64,000 bases of DNA from Achromobacter denitrificans NBRC 15125 (GTDB lineage Bacteria > Pseudomonadota > Gammaproteobacteria > Burkholderiales > Burkholderiaceae_B), in contig NZ_BCTQ01000013.1 of the NCBI RefSeq assembly GCF_001571365.1, forward strand, positions 62,001 through 126,000. The letters run 5' to 3'. A program made the translations under genes and the position numbers. Under the pieces are notes generated by a model that had not been told where the DNA came from, made no database searches, and was given only the letters and a program-made list of their open reading frames with translations. Shown piece by piece: positions 36,208 through 44,846 of the stretch. How positions within the stretch are numbered: the stretch's first letter is position 1; the number at the start of each line of letters is the position of its first letter.

Positions 36208-37555
36208 GATCCTCATCGCCAACCGCGGCGAAATCGCCTTGCGCATACAGCGGGCCTGCCATGAACTGGGCATCCAGACCGTCGTCGTGCACTCGGAGGC
36301 GGACCGAGACGCCGCCTACGTGCGCCTGGCCGACGAAGCGCTCTGCATCGGGCCGGCGCCCTCCGCGGACAGCTACCTCAACACCGCCGCGATCCTCGCC
36401 GCCGCCAGGCTGACGGGCGCGCAGGCTGTCCATCCCGGCTACGGCTTTCTCAGCGAGAACGGCGGATTCGCCGAAGCGGTGGAGGCCGCGGGCATGGTTT
36501 TCATCGGCCCGGCTCCGTCGGCGATACGCATGATGGGCGATAAGGTCGAGGCCAAACGGGCCATGCTGCGATCGGGCGTGCCGTGCGTTCCGGGGTCGGA
36601 CGGCGTGCTTCCCGATGAAGCCGACGCGATCAGACGGCAGGCGGAGCGCATCGGCTTTCCGCTGATCGTCAAGGCGGCGGGCGGCGGCGGGGGCCGAGGC
36701 ATGCGGGTGGTCGAATCCGAAAGCGGCTTGCTGGCGGCGGTGGAAACGACCCGCGCCGAAGCCCGGGCGGCCTTCGGCAATCCCGATCTCTACATGGAGC
36801 GCTTCCTGCAAAAGCCGCGCCACATCGAAATCCAGGTCCTTGCCGACCATCACGGCCAGGCGGTCTGGCTGGGCGAACGCGATTGCTCCATGCAGCGGCG
36901 GCACCAGAAGGTCGTGGAGGAGTCTCCCGCTCCCGGGATCGATCGCCAGGCGATCGAGACGATCGGCGAACGCTGCGCCAGCGCCTGCCGGTCGATCGGC
37001 TACCGGGGCGCGGGAACGTTCGAGTTCCTCTACGAAGACGGGGCGTTCTACTTCATCGAAATGAACACGCGCCTGCAGGTCGAGCATCCCGTTACCGAAC
37101 TCACGACCGGCATCGACATCGTGCAGATGCAGATCCGCATCGCGGCCGGCGAGCCCCTGCCATGGCGCCAGGATCAGATCCGGCGCCATGGCCACGCCGT
37201 CGAATGCCGGATCAATGCCGAGAACGCCGAGTCGTTTCTACCCTGCCCCGGCCGGATCACGCATTGGCTGCCCCCGGGCGGACCTGGCGTGCGGGTCGAT
37301 TCCCACGTCTATGCCGGCTATGCCGTGCCGCCTCACTACGATTCGATGATAGGCAAGTTCATCGCTTTCGGCGACAGTCGGGAGCAGGCGCTGGCCCGCA
37401 TGCGCGTCGCGCTGCGCGAGGCCGTCGTCGAGGGCATCGATACGAACATCCCCCTGCATCGCGATCTGCTGTCCGATCCCGTGTTTTGCCTGGGCGGCGC
37501 GGGTATCCATCATCTGGAATCCTGGATAGCATCACGGCAGGCCGTCAAGCAATAG
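36197..37555 (+). CDS. Biotin carboxylase (AccC-like)
   Basis: A 452-residue ATP-grasp biotin carboxylase that carboxylates carrier-bound biotin with ATP and bicarbonate. The domains are in the usual order: [20 protein letters not shown] at the N-terminus, the glycine-rich ATP loop [30 protein letters not shown], the metal and catalytic segment [16 protein letters not shown], and the C-terminal [21 protein letters not shown]. All key residues look intact. It is a second-type copy embedded in a catabolic operon, and no acetyl-CoA or acyl-CoA carboxyltransferase gene accompanies it. Confidence 0.92.
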   Translation: MFHKILIANRGEIALRIQRACHELGIQTVVVHSEADRDAAYVRLADEALCIGPAPSADSYLNTAAILAAARLTGAQAVHPGYGFLSENGGFAEAVEAAGMVFIGPAPSAIRMMGDKVEAKRAMLRSGVPCVPGSDGVLPDEADAIRRQAERIGFPLIVKAAGGGGGRGMRVVESESGLLAAVETTRAEARAAFGNPDLYMERFLQKPRHIEIQVLADHHGQAVWLGERDCSMQRRHQKVVEESPAPGIDRQAIETIGERCASACRSIGYRGAGTFEFLYEDGAFYFIEMNTRLQVEHPVTELTTGIDIVQMQIRIAAGEPLPWRQDQIRRHGHAVECRINAENAESFLPCPGRITHWLPPGGPGVRVDSHVYAGYAVPPHYDSMIGKFIAFGDSREQALARMRVALREAVVEGIDTNIPLHRDLLSDPVFCLGGAGIHHLESWIASRQAVKQ

Positions 37556-37630
37556 CCCAGCCCTCCCGCCACGCCCGCGGGCCTGTTTTCTTCATCGTCT
37601 GTCATTTCCACATCTTTGAAAGGAAATCCC

Positions 37631-38854
37631 ATGAGCTCGATCGAACAGAAATTCGCCAGACTTTCCACCGACAATGCGCCTGGCCAGGAGGTCCGCCAGC
37701 GCGGCGAGGGGCTGGATGCCATGCTGAAAGGCGAGAACCTGCCCGGCACGCCGGTGGATTTTTCCCACGGCGATGTGAACGAAAACGCGTTCGCCCCCAC
37801 GCCCGGCTCCCTTGAGGCCTTCGTTGCGGGTGTCGAGAGCGGCGGCGAACAGGCCTATACGGAATATCGCGGGCGCGCCGATCTGCGCGCGCACGTGGCG
37901 GAGCACCTGGGCCGTTTCACGGGCGCCCCGGTCTCGGGCGCGGATGAACTGATCATTACCCCCGGAACGCAGGGCGCCCTGTTCCTGTCGATCGCGGCCA
38001 CCGTCGCCGCCGGCGACAAGGTCGCCATCGTGCGGCCCGACTATTTCGCCAACCGCAAGCTGGTCGAATTCATCGGCGGCGAGATCGTCCCCATCGAGAT
38101 GGACTATCTGAACCACACAGACCGAGCCGGCCTGAACCTGGACCAACTGGAGGCGGCCTTCAAATCGGGAGTGAAGACGTTCCTGTTCTCCAATCCCAAC
38201 AATCCGGCCGGGGTGGTCTACTCGAAAGACGAGATCGGGCAGATCGCCGCGCTCGCCAATCGCTATGGCGCGACGGTCATCGCGGACCAGCTGTACTCCC
38301 GCCTTCGGTATCCGGGCGTCGAGTACACGCACCTGCGCGCCGCCGGGATCGATCCCGGCAACGTCATCACCATCATGGGGCCTTCCAAAACCGAGTCCCT
38401 CAGCGGCTACCGTCTCGGCGTGGCTTTTGGCGCGCCGAAACTGCTGGATCGCATGGAAAAACTGCAGGCCATTGTGTCGCTGCGCGCACCCGGATACTGC
38501 CAGGCGGTGCTGCGCACGTGGTTCGAGGAGCCCGAAGGCTATATGCAGGAACGCATCAAGCAACACCAGGCCATCCGCGATGACCTGCTGCAGGTGCTCC
38601 GCTCGGTCGAGGGCGTGGCCGCGCGCACGCCCGAAGCGGGCAGCTACCTGTTCCCGAGGCTGCCCAAACTGACCGTGGCTCCCCAGGATTTCGTGCGCAT
38701 CCTGCGCCGCCAGGCCGGCGTAACGGTCACGCCGGGCACGGAGTTCAGCCCCCATGCCGGCGACAGCATCCGCCTCAACTTCTCGCAGAACCACGCCGCG
38801 GCCGTGCACGCCATCGAGCGGACGGTTGAACTCGTCCGCCGCTACCGCGCCTGA
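37631..38854 (+). CDS. PLP-dependent aminotransferase
   Basis: A 407-residue fold-type I aminotransferase distinct from the one at 23179. Seen: TEYRGRADLRAHVAEHLG, TPGTQGALFLS, NPNNPAGVVYSKDE, the cofactor aspartate in VIADQLYSRLRY and the Schiff-base lysine in GPSKTESLSGYRLGVAFG. AAAGGAAA precedes the ATG at 37631, 76 bases after the carboxylase. The cluster therefore has two aminotransferases at its two ends; one may make and the other consume an amino donor, or they may act on different carbon skeletons. Confidence 0.9.
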   Translation: MSSIEQKFARLSTDNAPGQEVRQRGEGLDAMLKGENLPGTPVDFSHGDVNENAFAPTPGSLEAFVAGVESGGEQAYTEYRGRADLRAHVAEHLGRFTGAPVSGADELIITPGTQGALFLSIAATVAAGDKVAIVRPDYFANRKLVEFIGGEIVPIEMDYLNHTDRAGLNLDQLEAAFKSGVKTFLFSNPNNPAGVVYSKDEIGQIAALANRYGATVIADQLYSRLRYPGVEYTHLRAAGIDPGNVITIMGPSKTESLSGYRLGVAFGAPKLLDRMEKLQAIVSLRAPGYCQAVLRTWFEEPEGYMQERIKQHQAIRDDLLQVLRSVEGVAARTPEAGSYLFPRLPKLTVAPQDFVRILRRQAGVTVTPGTEFSPHAGDSIRLNFSQNHAAAVHAIERTVELVRRYRA

Positions 38855-38869
38855 ACCCAGGAGATCCCC

Positions 38870-39253
38870 ATGACACGCAAGGCTTTTTCCAGCGACCGCA
38901 CCCCTCCCCCCGCCGGCACCTATAGCGTTGCCATCCAGGCTCAGGGCCTCGTTTTCCTCTCCGGCCAGACGCCGCGCGACATTCACAATGTGCGCCATGG
39001 CGACAAGCCGTTCGCTGAACAGGCGCGGATGGCCCTCGACAATCTCCAGGCCGCGGCCGAAGCGGCGGGCCTGTCGCTGCATGATGCGGTCAAGGTCAAC
39101 GTCTTCCTCCGAAATCCGGCGGACGCCAAGGAGTTCGACGCGATCTACGCGGGCTACGTCAGTGATCCTCCTCCGGCGCGGACGCTGACGCAGTCCAATT
39201 TCGCGGGCTTCGACATCGAAGTGGATACGGTGCTGCTGGCGCGCCAGGCCTAG
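38870..39253 (+). CDS. RidA/YjgF family protein
   Basis: A 127-residue Rid-family protein that usually hydrolyses reactive enamine or imine intermediates released by PLP enzymes and amino-acid oxidases. Typical features are the N-terminal PAGTYSVAIQAQGLVFLSGQTPRD, FAEQARMALDNLQAAAEAAGLSLHDAVKVNVFL and the PPARTLTQSNF stretch with the arginine that binds the carboxylate. AGGAGA precedes the ATG. Lying directly after an aminotransferase fits a detoxifying role. The C-terminal glutamate of classical RidA is replaced (IEVDTVLLA), so it may be another Rid subgroup. Confidence 0.9.
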   Translation: MTRKAFSSDRTPPPAGTYSVAIQAQGLVFLSGQTPRDIHNVRHGDKPFAEQARMALDNLQAAAEAAGLSLHDAVKVNVFLRNPADAKEFDAIYAGYVSDPPPARTLTQSNFAGFDIEVDTVLLARQA

Positions 39254-39300
39254 CCAGGCCGCGGGCGCAGAACATTCCAATCCAGGAGGGATTCCCCATC

Positions 39301-40236
39301 ATGAGCGCACATAGCGGGCTCATCAACGAGACAACCAGAGGCGTCTACGTCATCGCCGCCACCCCGTTCGCCGACAACGGCGAACTGGACCTGGAAAGCG
39401 TGGACAGCCTGACCGACTTCTATCTCGACAAAGGCGTGACCGGCCTCACGATACTGGGCATGATGGGCGAGGCGCCCAAGCTGACCGAGGCCGAAACCGC
39501 GGCCGTCATGCGCCGCGTGCTCAAGCGCGTGAACGGCAAGGCCCCGGTGGTCGTCGGCGTCAGCGCCGCGTCGGACAGGAACGTCGAACGCCTGGCGCGC
39601 GAGGCAATGTCGCTGGGGGCTGCCGGCGTCATGGTCGCCCCGGCGCCGAACCTGAAGACGGACGATCAGGTCTACGCCTACTACGCCAACATCGCCACGC
39701 TGCTGGGAGCGGACATCCCGATCTGCCTGCAGGATTTCCCCCAATCGACCGGCGTGCACACGTCCGTCGCGGTCATACATCGCCTGGTCGATGCATTTCC
39801 GCAGATCGTCATGCTCAAGCATGAGGACTTCCCGGGCATGCGCAAGCTGACCCAGGTCCGCGAGCAAAGCGCGGCCGCGGACCGGCGACGCATCAGCATC
39901 CTCGTGGGGAACGGCGGCCTGTTCCTGCCCCAGGAAATGCTGCGCGGCGCCGATGGCGCGATGACGGGATTCGCGTATCCGGAAATGCTGGTGCAGGTCT
40001 GCCAGTTATTCGACGCAGGAAAGCCGGAGGAAGCGGAAGACCTGTTCAACATCTACCTGCCCTTGCTGCGGCACGAATTCCAGTACGGCATCGGGCTGGC
40101 GCTGCGCAAGGAGACGCTACGTCGGCGCGGCGCGATCCGCTCCGCCTACGTCCGCCGACCCGGCCCGGTGCTGGACGCGACGGACCACGCCGAATTGGGC
40201 CGCCTGATCGGCAGGCTGGAGGCCGCGCTGGGCTAG
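39301..40236 (+). CDS. Dihydrodipicolinate synthase/N-acetylneuraminate lyase family protein
   Basis: A 311-residue class I aldolase-fold enzyme. The GxxGE motif is GMMGEAPKLT and the Schiff-base lysine is Lys173 in VMLKHEDF. The tyrosine of the DapA proton relay is replaced: the segment reads CLQDFPQSTG with Gln144 at that position, so it is not the lysine-biosynthesis enzyme and probably splits or dehydrates a different 2-oxo acid. AGGAGGGAT precedes the ATG. It is the last gene of the GntR-facing cluster; its TAG stop shares a CTAG with the convergent ligase gene. Confidence 0.88.
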   Translation: MSAHSGLINETTRGVYVIAATPFADNGELDLESVDSLTDFYLDKGVTGLTILGMMGEAPKLTEAETAAVMRRVLKRVNGKAPVVVGVSAASDRNVERLAREAMSLGAAGVMVAPAPNLKTDDQVYAYYANIATLLGADIPICLQDFPQSTGVHTSVAVIHRLVDAFPQIVMLKHEDFPGMRKLTQVREQSAAADRRRISILVGNGGLFLPQEMLRGADGAMTGFAYPEMLVQVCQLFDAGKPEEAEDLFNIYLPLLRHEFQYGIGLALRKETLRRRGAIRSAYVRRPGPVLDATDHAELGRLIGRLEAALG

Positions 40237-41903
40237 GAGAGCTGGGCCGTGGCCCGGCCCTCTTCCTGCAACTGCCGCCACAGGATCTTGCCTGTGCTGG
40301 ATTTGGGCAGGGCCTCCACGAACTCCACGATGCGCGGCGCCTTATAGGCCGCCATGCGGGCGCGGGCCCAGGCGATCACTTCGTCCTCGCGGGCCGCGTC
40401 CCGCGCCTCGGGGCGCAGCACCAGCAGGGCTTTCACCGTCTCGCCGCGGCAGGGGTCGGGCACTCCGATCACGCAAGCCTCATGCACCGCCGGATGCTCA
40501 TAGAGCGCGTTCTCGACCTCCGCCGGCCAGACCTTGTAGCCGGATGCATTGATCATGCGCTTGAGGCGGTCGGTGACGAAGAAATAGCCGTCTTCGTCCA
40601 CCCGGCCCAGGTCGCCGGTTCGAAAGTAGCGCTTGCCTTCCAGCATGAAGAAGGCGTCGTCGTCCGCCTGGGGGTTGTTCCAGTAGCCGAGCATGACCTG
40701 CGCGCCCCGCGTCACGAGCTCGCCGGTTTCGCCCTGCGGCAATTCTTCCAATGTGACTGGGTTCACCACCCGGGTTTCGACGCCGAAGGTGGGCACGCCG
40801 ATGCACTGCCGCTTGTTGCGGTTCATCGGATTGCAGTGCAGGAACGAGGCGGTCTCGGTCAGGCCGTAGGCTTCGTTGAAGATGATGCCGTAGCGATCGG
40901 CCAGCATCGCCGCGACGGCTTCGGGCATCGGCGCGCCTCCGCCGCACAGCAGCGCCAAATTGGACAGATCGTGCCCTTCGATGCCCGGCTGCGCGAAAAA
41001 GTCCACGATCATCGCCGGAGGCGCCGCCCAGACGCTGACGCGATGGCGCGCCATGAGCAACGCCGCGACCTCGCGGTCCCAGCGCGGCAGCAGCACGACC
41101 GTTGCGCCCAGCAGGATCGGCAGGTTCATGCAGTTCTGCATGCCCAACAGATGGAACATCGGCGCCACGCCCATGATGACGGCCTCCGAGGTCAGGCCGC
41201 GCCACAGTTGCGACCCCGCCAGCGACGCGCCCATCGTGCCATGCGTATGGCGGCAGCCCTTGGGCCGGCCGGTGGTGCCCGAGGTATACGGCAGCAGGCA
41301 GATATCCTGCGCGCCCGACTTGTGCGGCAGCGGTTGCGCATTGACCGCCAGCGCGCCGTACCAGGGCACGCCGCCGCTGACGTCCGGCACGCGCCTGGGC
41401 TCCGCGATCCAGCCCGGCGCCCCGGATCCCTCGCCGCCCAGGTAGTCGGAATAGGTATGCACAATGACGCGGTCCAGGCGCCCGTCCTGGACGAAATCCT
41501 CCAGGCGCGCGCACAGCTCCTGGGAGGCGAAGGCGACCCTGGCGCCGCTGTCGTCCAGGTAGTGCGCCAATTCGTCCGGCGTGCTCATCGCATTGACCGG
41601 CACGACGACGGCGTCGGCCCGCAGGATCGCGTAGTAGGCGATGATGAACTGCGGGCAATTCTGGCTCAGCAGCAGGACGCGGTCGCCCGCCTTCACGCCG
41701 GCGCATTGCTGCAGGTAGCCAGCCATGGCGTCGGCCTCGCGCTTGACGCGCGCATACTCCAGCACCGTATCGTAGAAGACGATGGCGGGCTTGCGGGGAT
41801 AGCGCGTCGCGGACGCCTCCAGGTTGAAGTACAGGCTGGACTGCGGCGGACTGATTTCCCGGGGCAGCCCCTTGGGCCAATACCGATAGTGCGCTTGCTG
41901 CAT
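40233..41903 (-). CDS. AMP-binding acyl-CoA ligase
   Basis: A 556-residue ANL-superfamily ligase that makes an acyl-CoA from a carboxylic acid, ATP and CoA. Motifs: LLPYTSGTTGRPKGC, EAYGLTETASFLHC, YFRTGDLGRVDEDGYFFVTDRLKRMINASG and the C-terminal catalytic lysine in KSSTGKILWR. A strong CAGGAGACACA precedes the ATG at 41903. The frame stays open upstream but that part shadows the dehydrogenase gene. It is the last gene of the leftward beta-oxidation-like operon. The N-terminal YWPKGLPREI is typical of medium/long-chain or aromatic acid ligases; the substrate is unknown. Confidence 0.92.
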   Translation of the reverse strand: MQQAHYRYWPKGLPREISPPQSSLYFNLEASATRYPRKPAIVFYDTVLEYARVKREADAMAGYLQQCAGVKAGDRVLLLSQNCPQFIIAYYAILRADAVVVPVNAMSTPDELAHYLDDSGARVAFASQELCARLEDFVQDGRLDRVIVHTYSDYLGGEGSGAPGWIAEPRRVPDVSGGVPWYGALAVNAQPLPHKSGAQDICLLPYTSGTTGRPKGCRHTHGTMGASLAGSQLWRGLTSEAVIMGVAPMFHLLGMQNCMNLPILLGATVVLLPRWDREVAALLMARHRVSVWAAPPAMIVDFFAQPGIEGHDLSNLALLCGGGAPMPEAVAAMLADRYGIIFNEAYGLTETASFLHCNPMNRNKRQCIGVPTFGVETRVVNPVTLEELPQGETGELVTRGAQVMLGYWNNPQADDDAFFMLEGKRYFRTGDLGRVDEDGYFFVTDRLKRMINASGYKVWPAEVENALYEHPAVHEACVIGVPDPCRGETVKALLVLRPEARDAAREDEVIAWARARMAAYKAPRIVEFVEALPKSSTGKILWRQLQEEGRATAQLS

Positions 41904-41944
41904 TGTGTCTCCTGTTTGTTCTTCCGGCTCTGCCGCGCCCCGCG

Positions 41945-43099
41945 CTACGCCGTCATCCCGCGCGCGATGATTTCCTTCATGATTTCGTTCGAGCCGCCAT
42001 AGATCCTGCCGACGCGAGCATCCGCATACATCCTGGCGATCGGGTATTCCAGCATGTATCCGTAGCCCCCGTGCAGTTGCAGGCATTCGTCTATCACTTG
42101 GCAATTCATCTGCGTGGCCCACCATTTGGCCATGGCGGCCGTGGAAAGGTCGAGCGCGCCATCCAGTTGCCGCTGGATGCAATCGTCGACGAAGCGCGCC
42201 GCGATCGTGGCGACCGTTTCGCACTCCGCCAGTTTGAAGCGCGTGTTCTGCAGATCGATCAGCGCCTGGCCGAAGACCTGCCGCGTCCTGGCATAGGCCA
42301 CAGTCTCGTCGATGGCGCGCCGCATGGTGGCCACCGCGCCCACCGCGATAAGCAGGCGTTCGCGGGGCAGTTGCTGCATCAGTTGCGTGAAGCCCCGGCC
42401 CTCGACGCCGCCCAGCAGATTGTCTTCCGGCACCCGCACGCCATCGAAGAACAACTCGGCGGTGTCCAGGCTCTTCTGCCCCAGTTTTTCCAGCAGGCGC
42501 CCGCGCCTGAACCCCGGCAGGTCCCGGGTTTCCACCATGATCAGCGATACGCCCTTGGCACCGGCCTGCGCATCCGTCTTGGCCACCACGCAGATCAGGT
42601 CTGCGTGCAAGCCGTTGGTGATGAACGTTTTGGATCCGCTGACGACGTACTCGCCCCCCTCCTTCACCGCGGTGGTGCGCACGCTCTTCAGGTCGGACCC
42701 CGCCCCCGGCTCGCTCATCGCGATGGCGCCCACGAGCTCGCCCGTGGCCATTTTCGGTAACCAGCGCCGCTTCTGCGCCTCGGTGCCGTAGTTCAGGATG
42801 TAGTGCGCCAGAATGGCGCTGTGCACGTTGTTGCTGAAGCCGTAGACCATGGCGCGCGCCTGCTCCGCGGCCACCACGGCCTCGTGGGCAAAGCTGCCGC
42901 CGCCGCCGCCATAGGCTTCGGGCATGCTGACGCACAACAGGCCCATCCTGCCCGCCTTGTTCCAGACCTCCCGGTCGGCATGCTGCTGCTTGCGCCACTT
43001 TTCCTCGTCGGGCGCAAATTCCTTTTCGAACAGGCGTCGCGTCGAATCCTGGAACAGCGCCAGGTCCGCGTCCATCCAGCCTTGCCGTGGCGTATCCAT
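41945..43099 (-). CDS. Acyl-CoA dehydrogenase (LCAD/isovaleryl type active site)
   Basis: A 384-residue FAD enzyme. It has the FAD motif AMSEPGAGSDLKSV, FITNGLHADLI and the C-terminal GGYGYMLEYPIARMYADARVGRIYGGSNEIMKEII. The position that holds the base in medium-chain enzymes is glycine (YGGS), while Glu247 in LPRERLLIA matches the alternative base of long-chain and isovaleryl-CoA dehydrogenases. This suggests a branched or bulky substrate. GGAGAG precedes the ATG at 43099, 41 bases before the ligase gene in transcription order. It provides the first oxidation step of the spiral encoded around it. Confidence 0.92.
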   Translation of the reverse strand: MDTPRQGWMDADLALFQDSTRRLFEKEFAPDEEKWRKQQHADREVWNKAGRMGLLCVSMPEAYGGGGGSFAHEAVVAAEQARAMVYGFSNNVHSAILAHYILNYGTEAQKRRWLPKMATGELVGAIAMSEPGAGSDLKSVRTTAVKEGGEYVVSGSKTFITNGLHADLICVVAKTDAQAGAKGVSLIMVETRDLPGFRRGRLLEKLGQKSLDTAELFFDGVRVPEDNLLGGVEGRGFTQLMQQLPRERLLIAVGAVATMRRAIDETVAYARTRQVFGQALIDLQNTRFKLAECETVATIAARFVDDCIQRQLDGALDLSTAAMAKWWATQMNCQVIDECLQLHGGYGYMLEYPIARMYADARVGRIYGGSNEIMKEIIARGMTA

Positions 43100-43116
43100 C
43101 GCGCTCTCCAGGCCGC

Positions 43117-43941
43117 TCAAGGACGGCCGCCGCCCACGACCAGGACCTGGCCGCTGACGTAGTTGGACTCGGGCAGGCAGAACAGGTACACCGCCCCCGC
43201 CGCCTCGGCCGGCGTGCCGGCCCGGCCGATGGGGATCAGGCTCTCGGCGTTCTTCAGCACTTGCGGATTGACGCCGACCTTGATCTGGCGGCCGTCGATA
43301 TCCAGCGTCGCGTCGCCGCCCGCGGCCGCCTCGGTCAGGCGCGTCTTGATCAGGCCGAACGCCACGCTGTTCACGTTGACCTTGTACCGCCCCCACTCCT
43401 TGGCCAGCGCGCGCGTCAGTCCGTTGATGCCGGCCTTCGCGGCGGCGTAGTTGGCCTGGCCGGCGTTGCCCATTACGCCGGAGGTGGACGAGATGTTCAC
43501 CACCTTGCGGAACACTTCCCTGCCCTGTCCGGCTTCCGTCTTCGCGGCTTCGCGGATGAATCCGGACGCGGCGCGCAGGATGCGGAACGGCGCCGACAGG
43601 TGCACGGCCAGGATGGCATCCCATTGCTCGTCGGTCATCTTCTGGATCACATTGTCCCAGGTGTAGCCGGCGTTGTTCACGATGATGTCCAGCCCGCCGA
43701 ACGCATCCACCGCCGTTCCGACGAAGCGTTCCGCGAAGCCCGTTTCAGTCACGCTCCCGGCGCAGGCCTGCGCCTGGCCGCCCGCCTTGCGGATGAGCGA
43801 AACCGTTTCTTCGGCTGGCCCCGCATCCAGGTCGTTGACCACCACGTTCGCGCCTTCGCGCGCCAGCTTCAGGGCGATCTCCTGTCCGATGCCGCGCCCG
43901 GATCCGGAAACCAGCGCCACCTTGCCTTCAAGCGTTCCCAT
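43117..43941 (-). CDS. SDR-family 3-hydroxyacyl-CoA dehydrogenase-like protein
   Basis: A 274-residue short-chain dehydrogenase resembling the dehydrogenase part of peroxisomal multifunctional enzyme 2. Nucleotide-binding motif SGSGRGIGQ, acidic VNDLD (favouring NAD), NNAGYTWDN, catalytic Ser in NISSTSGV and the Tyr-Lys pair in QANYAAAKAG. A loop insert (REAAKTEAGQGREVF) lies before the active site, as in other acyl-CoA-acting SDRs. Placed between the MaoC pair and the acyl-CoA dehydrogenase, it should oxidise the 3-hydroxyacyl-CoA. It ends 18 bases before the dehydrogenase gene. Confidence 0.9.
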   Translation of the reverse strand: MGTLEGKVALVSGSGRGIGQEIALKLAREGANVVVNDLDAGPAEETVSLIRKAGGQAQACAGSVTETGFAERFVGTAVDAFGGLDIIVNNAGYTWDNVIQKMTDEQWDAILAVHLSAPFRILRAASGFIREAAKTEAGQGREVFRKVVNISSTSGVMGNAGQANYAAAKAGINGLTRALAKEWGRYKVNVNSVAFGLIKTRLTEAAAGGDATLDIDGRQIKVGVNPQVLKNAESLIPIGRAGTPAEAAGAVYLFCLPESNYVSGQVLVVGGGRP

Positions 43942-43962
43942 CGTGTTTCTCCTTGTCCTCGT

Positions 43963-44382
43963 TCATTGTTCGGCCAGCACGGCGACGCCGCTCAGCTTGA
44001 GTTCCCCGGCCTGGTTGCGCGCATACAGCTCCACCCTGACCCGGACTTCGCCCTGCGTCTCGAAACGTTCCACCACGCGGCCCGAACAGCGCACCTCGTC
44101 GCCCACGTGCGTGATCGCCGCGAAGCGCACCGCGTACTCGCGCAGCGCTGACTGGGGCGCCCAGTTCGTCAGCAGGCGCGCCAGGTAGGCGGCCGACAGC
44201 ATGCCGTGCGCGAACACGTCGTCCATGCCCGCGCTCCTGGCGAAATCCAGGTCCACGTGGATCGGGTTGTGGTCTCCCGATGCGCCGCAGTACAACGCCA
44301 GCGCATGCCGGCTGATCGCCCCGGCGGCGAAGCCGGGAAGTTCCTCTCCGGCCTGGACGCCGCGGATCATTCTTGCGTTCAT
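43963..44382 (-). CDS. MaoC-like dehydratase subunit with catalytic dyad
   Basis: A 139-residue hot-dog-fold protein with the (R)-hydratase signature: LYCGASGDHNPIHVDLDFARSAGM holds the Asp37-His42 dyad, followed by FAHGMLSAAYLARLLTNW. It would hydrate the 2-enoyl-CoA. The gene just upstream in the operon encodes a non-dyad MaoC-N-type partner, so the active enzyme is probably a two-chain double hot-dog, as in ChsH1/ChsH2-like hydratases. There are 10 bases between the two genes. Confidence 0.88.
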   Translation of the reverse strand: MNARMIRGVQAGEELPGFAAGAISRHALALYCGASGDHNPIHVDLDFARSAGMDDVFAHGMLSAAYLARLLTNWAPQSALREYAVRFAAITHVGDEVRCSGRVVERFETQGEVRVRVELYARNQAGELKLSGVAVLAEQ

Positions 44383-44392
44383 CGCACTCTCC

Positions 44393-44836
44393 TTAGCCGT
44401 TGCGGACCACAGTGGTCGTCCGCAATTCCGCGACCAGGCCCCCGGCGGCGTCCGTCACGCGGGTTTCGCGCAGCACGAATTCAAGCGCGCCGCCCTTCCT
44501 GGCGTAGATGTCGACGATCCGCGGCGCGAAGCGCAGCACGTCGCCCGCATACGCCATCGCGTGGTACACGAACGCCTGTTCGCCGTGCAGCACCCGCGCG
44601 ATGTCGATGCCCAGCAGCTCGCGCATGGCGGCCGGCCGCGGGCCATCCATCTCTAGGCAAAAAAAGAAAGTGGGAGGCACCGGCAGCGTCCGATGCCCGG
44701 CGGCCCTGGCGGCGGCCTCGTCCGTGTAGACAGGATCGTCCTGGCCCGTCGCCTTGGCGAAGAACCGCAAGCGGCCCTTCTCCACGGCGACGTCGAACGC
44801 TGGCAAGGCGGTTCCGATGTGGCGGGTGTCCAGCAT
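44393..44836 (-). CDS. MaoC N-terminal-domain-like dehydratase subunit (FAS1-like)
   Basis: A 147-residue hot-dog-fold protein of the MaoC_dehydrat_N type. It has FAKATGQDDPVYTDEAAARAAGHRTLPVPPTFFFCLEMDG near residues 26-65 and GEQAFVYHAMAYAGDVLRFAPRIVDIYARKGG later. It lacks the full D-x4-H dyad and normally forms the substrate-binding half of a heterodimeric hydratase with a catalytic partner, here the product of 43963-44382. It directly follows the thiolase gene (10 bases), an order also seen in sterol side-chain operons where this protein type pairs with an Ltp thiolase. Confidence 0.82.
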   Translation of the reverse strand: MLDTRHIGTALPAFDVAVEKGRLRFFAKATGQDDPVYTDEAAARAAGHRTLPVPPTFFFCLEMDGPRPAAMRELLGIDIARVLHGEQAFVYHAMAYAGDVLRFAPRIVDIYARKGGALEFVLRETRVTDAAGGLVAELRTTTVVRNG

Positions 44837-44846
44837 GGCGCTCTCC

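Noticed and set aside
36197-37555. Housekeeping acetyl-CoA carboxylase accBC
   Set aside because: The pair lies in a catabolic cluster, follows a degenerate carrier paralogue and is linked to pxp genes; a dedicated role is more likely, though it cannot be excluded without the rest of the genome.
41904-42998. N-terminal extension of the acyl-CoA ligase at 40233
   Set aside because: The extra sequence is an off-frame shadow of the acyl-CoA dehydrogenase gene; CAGGAG and the family start are at 41903.
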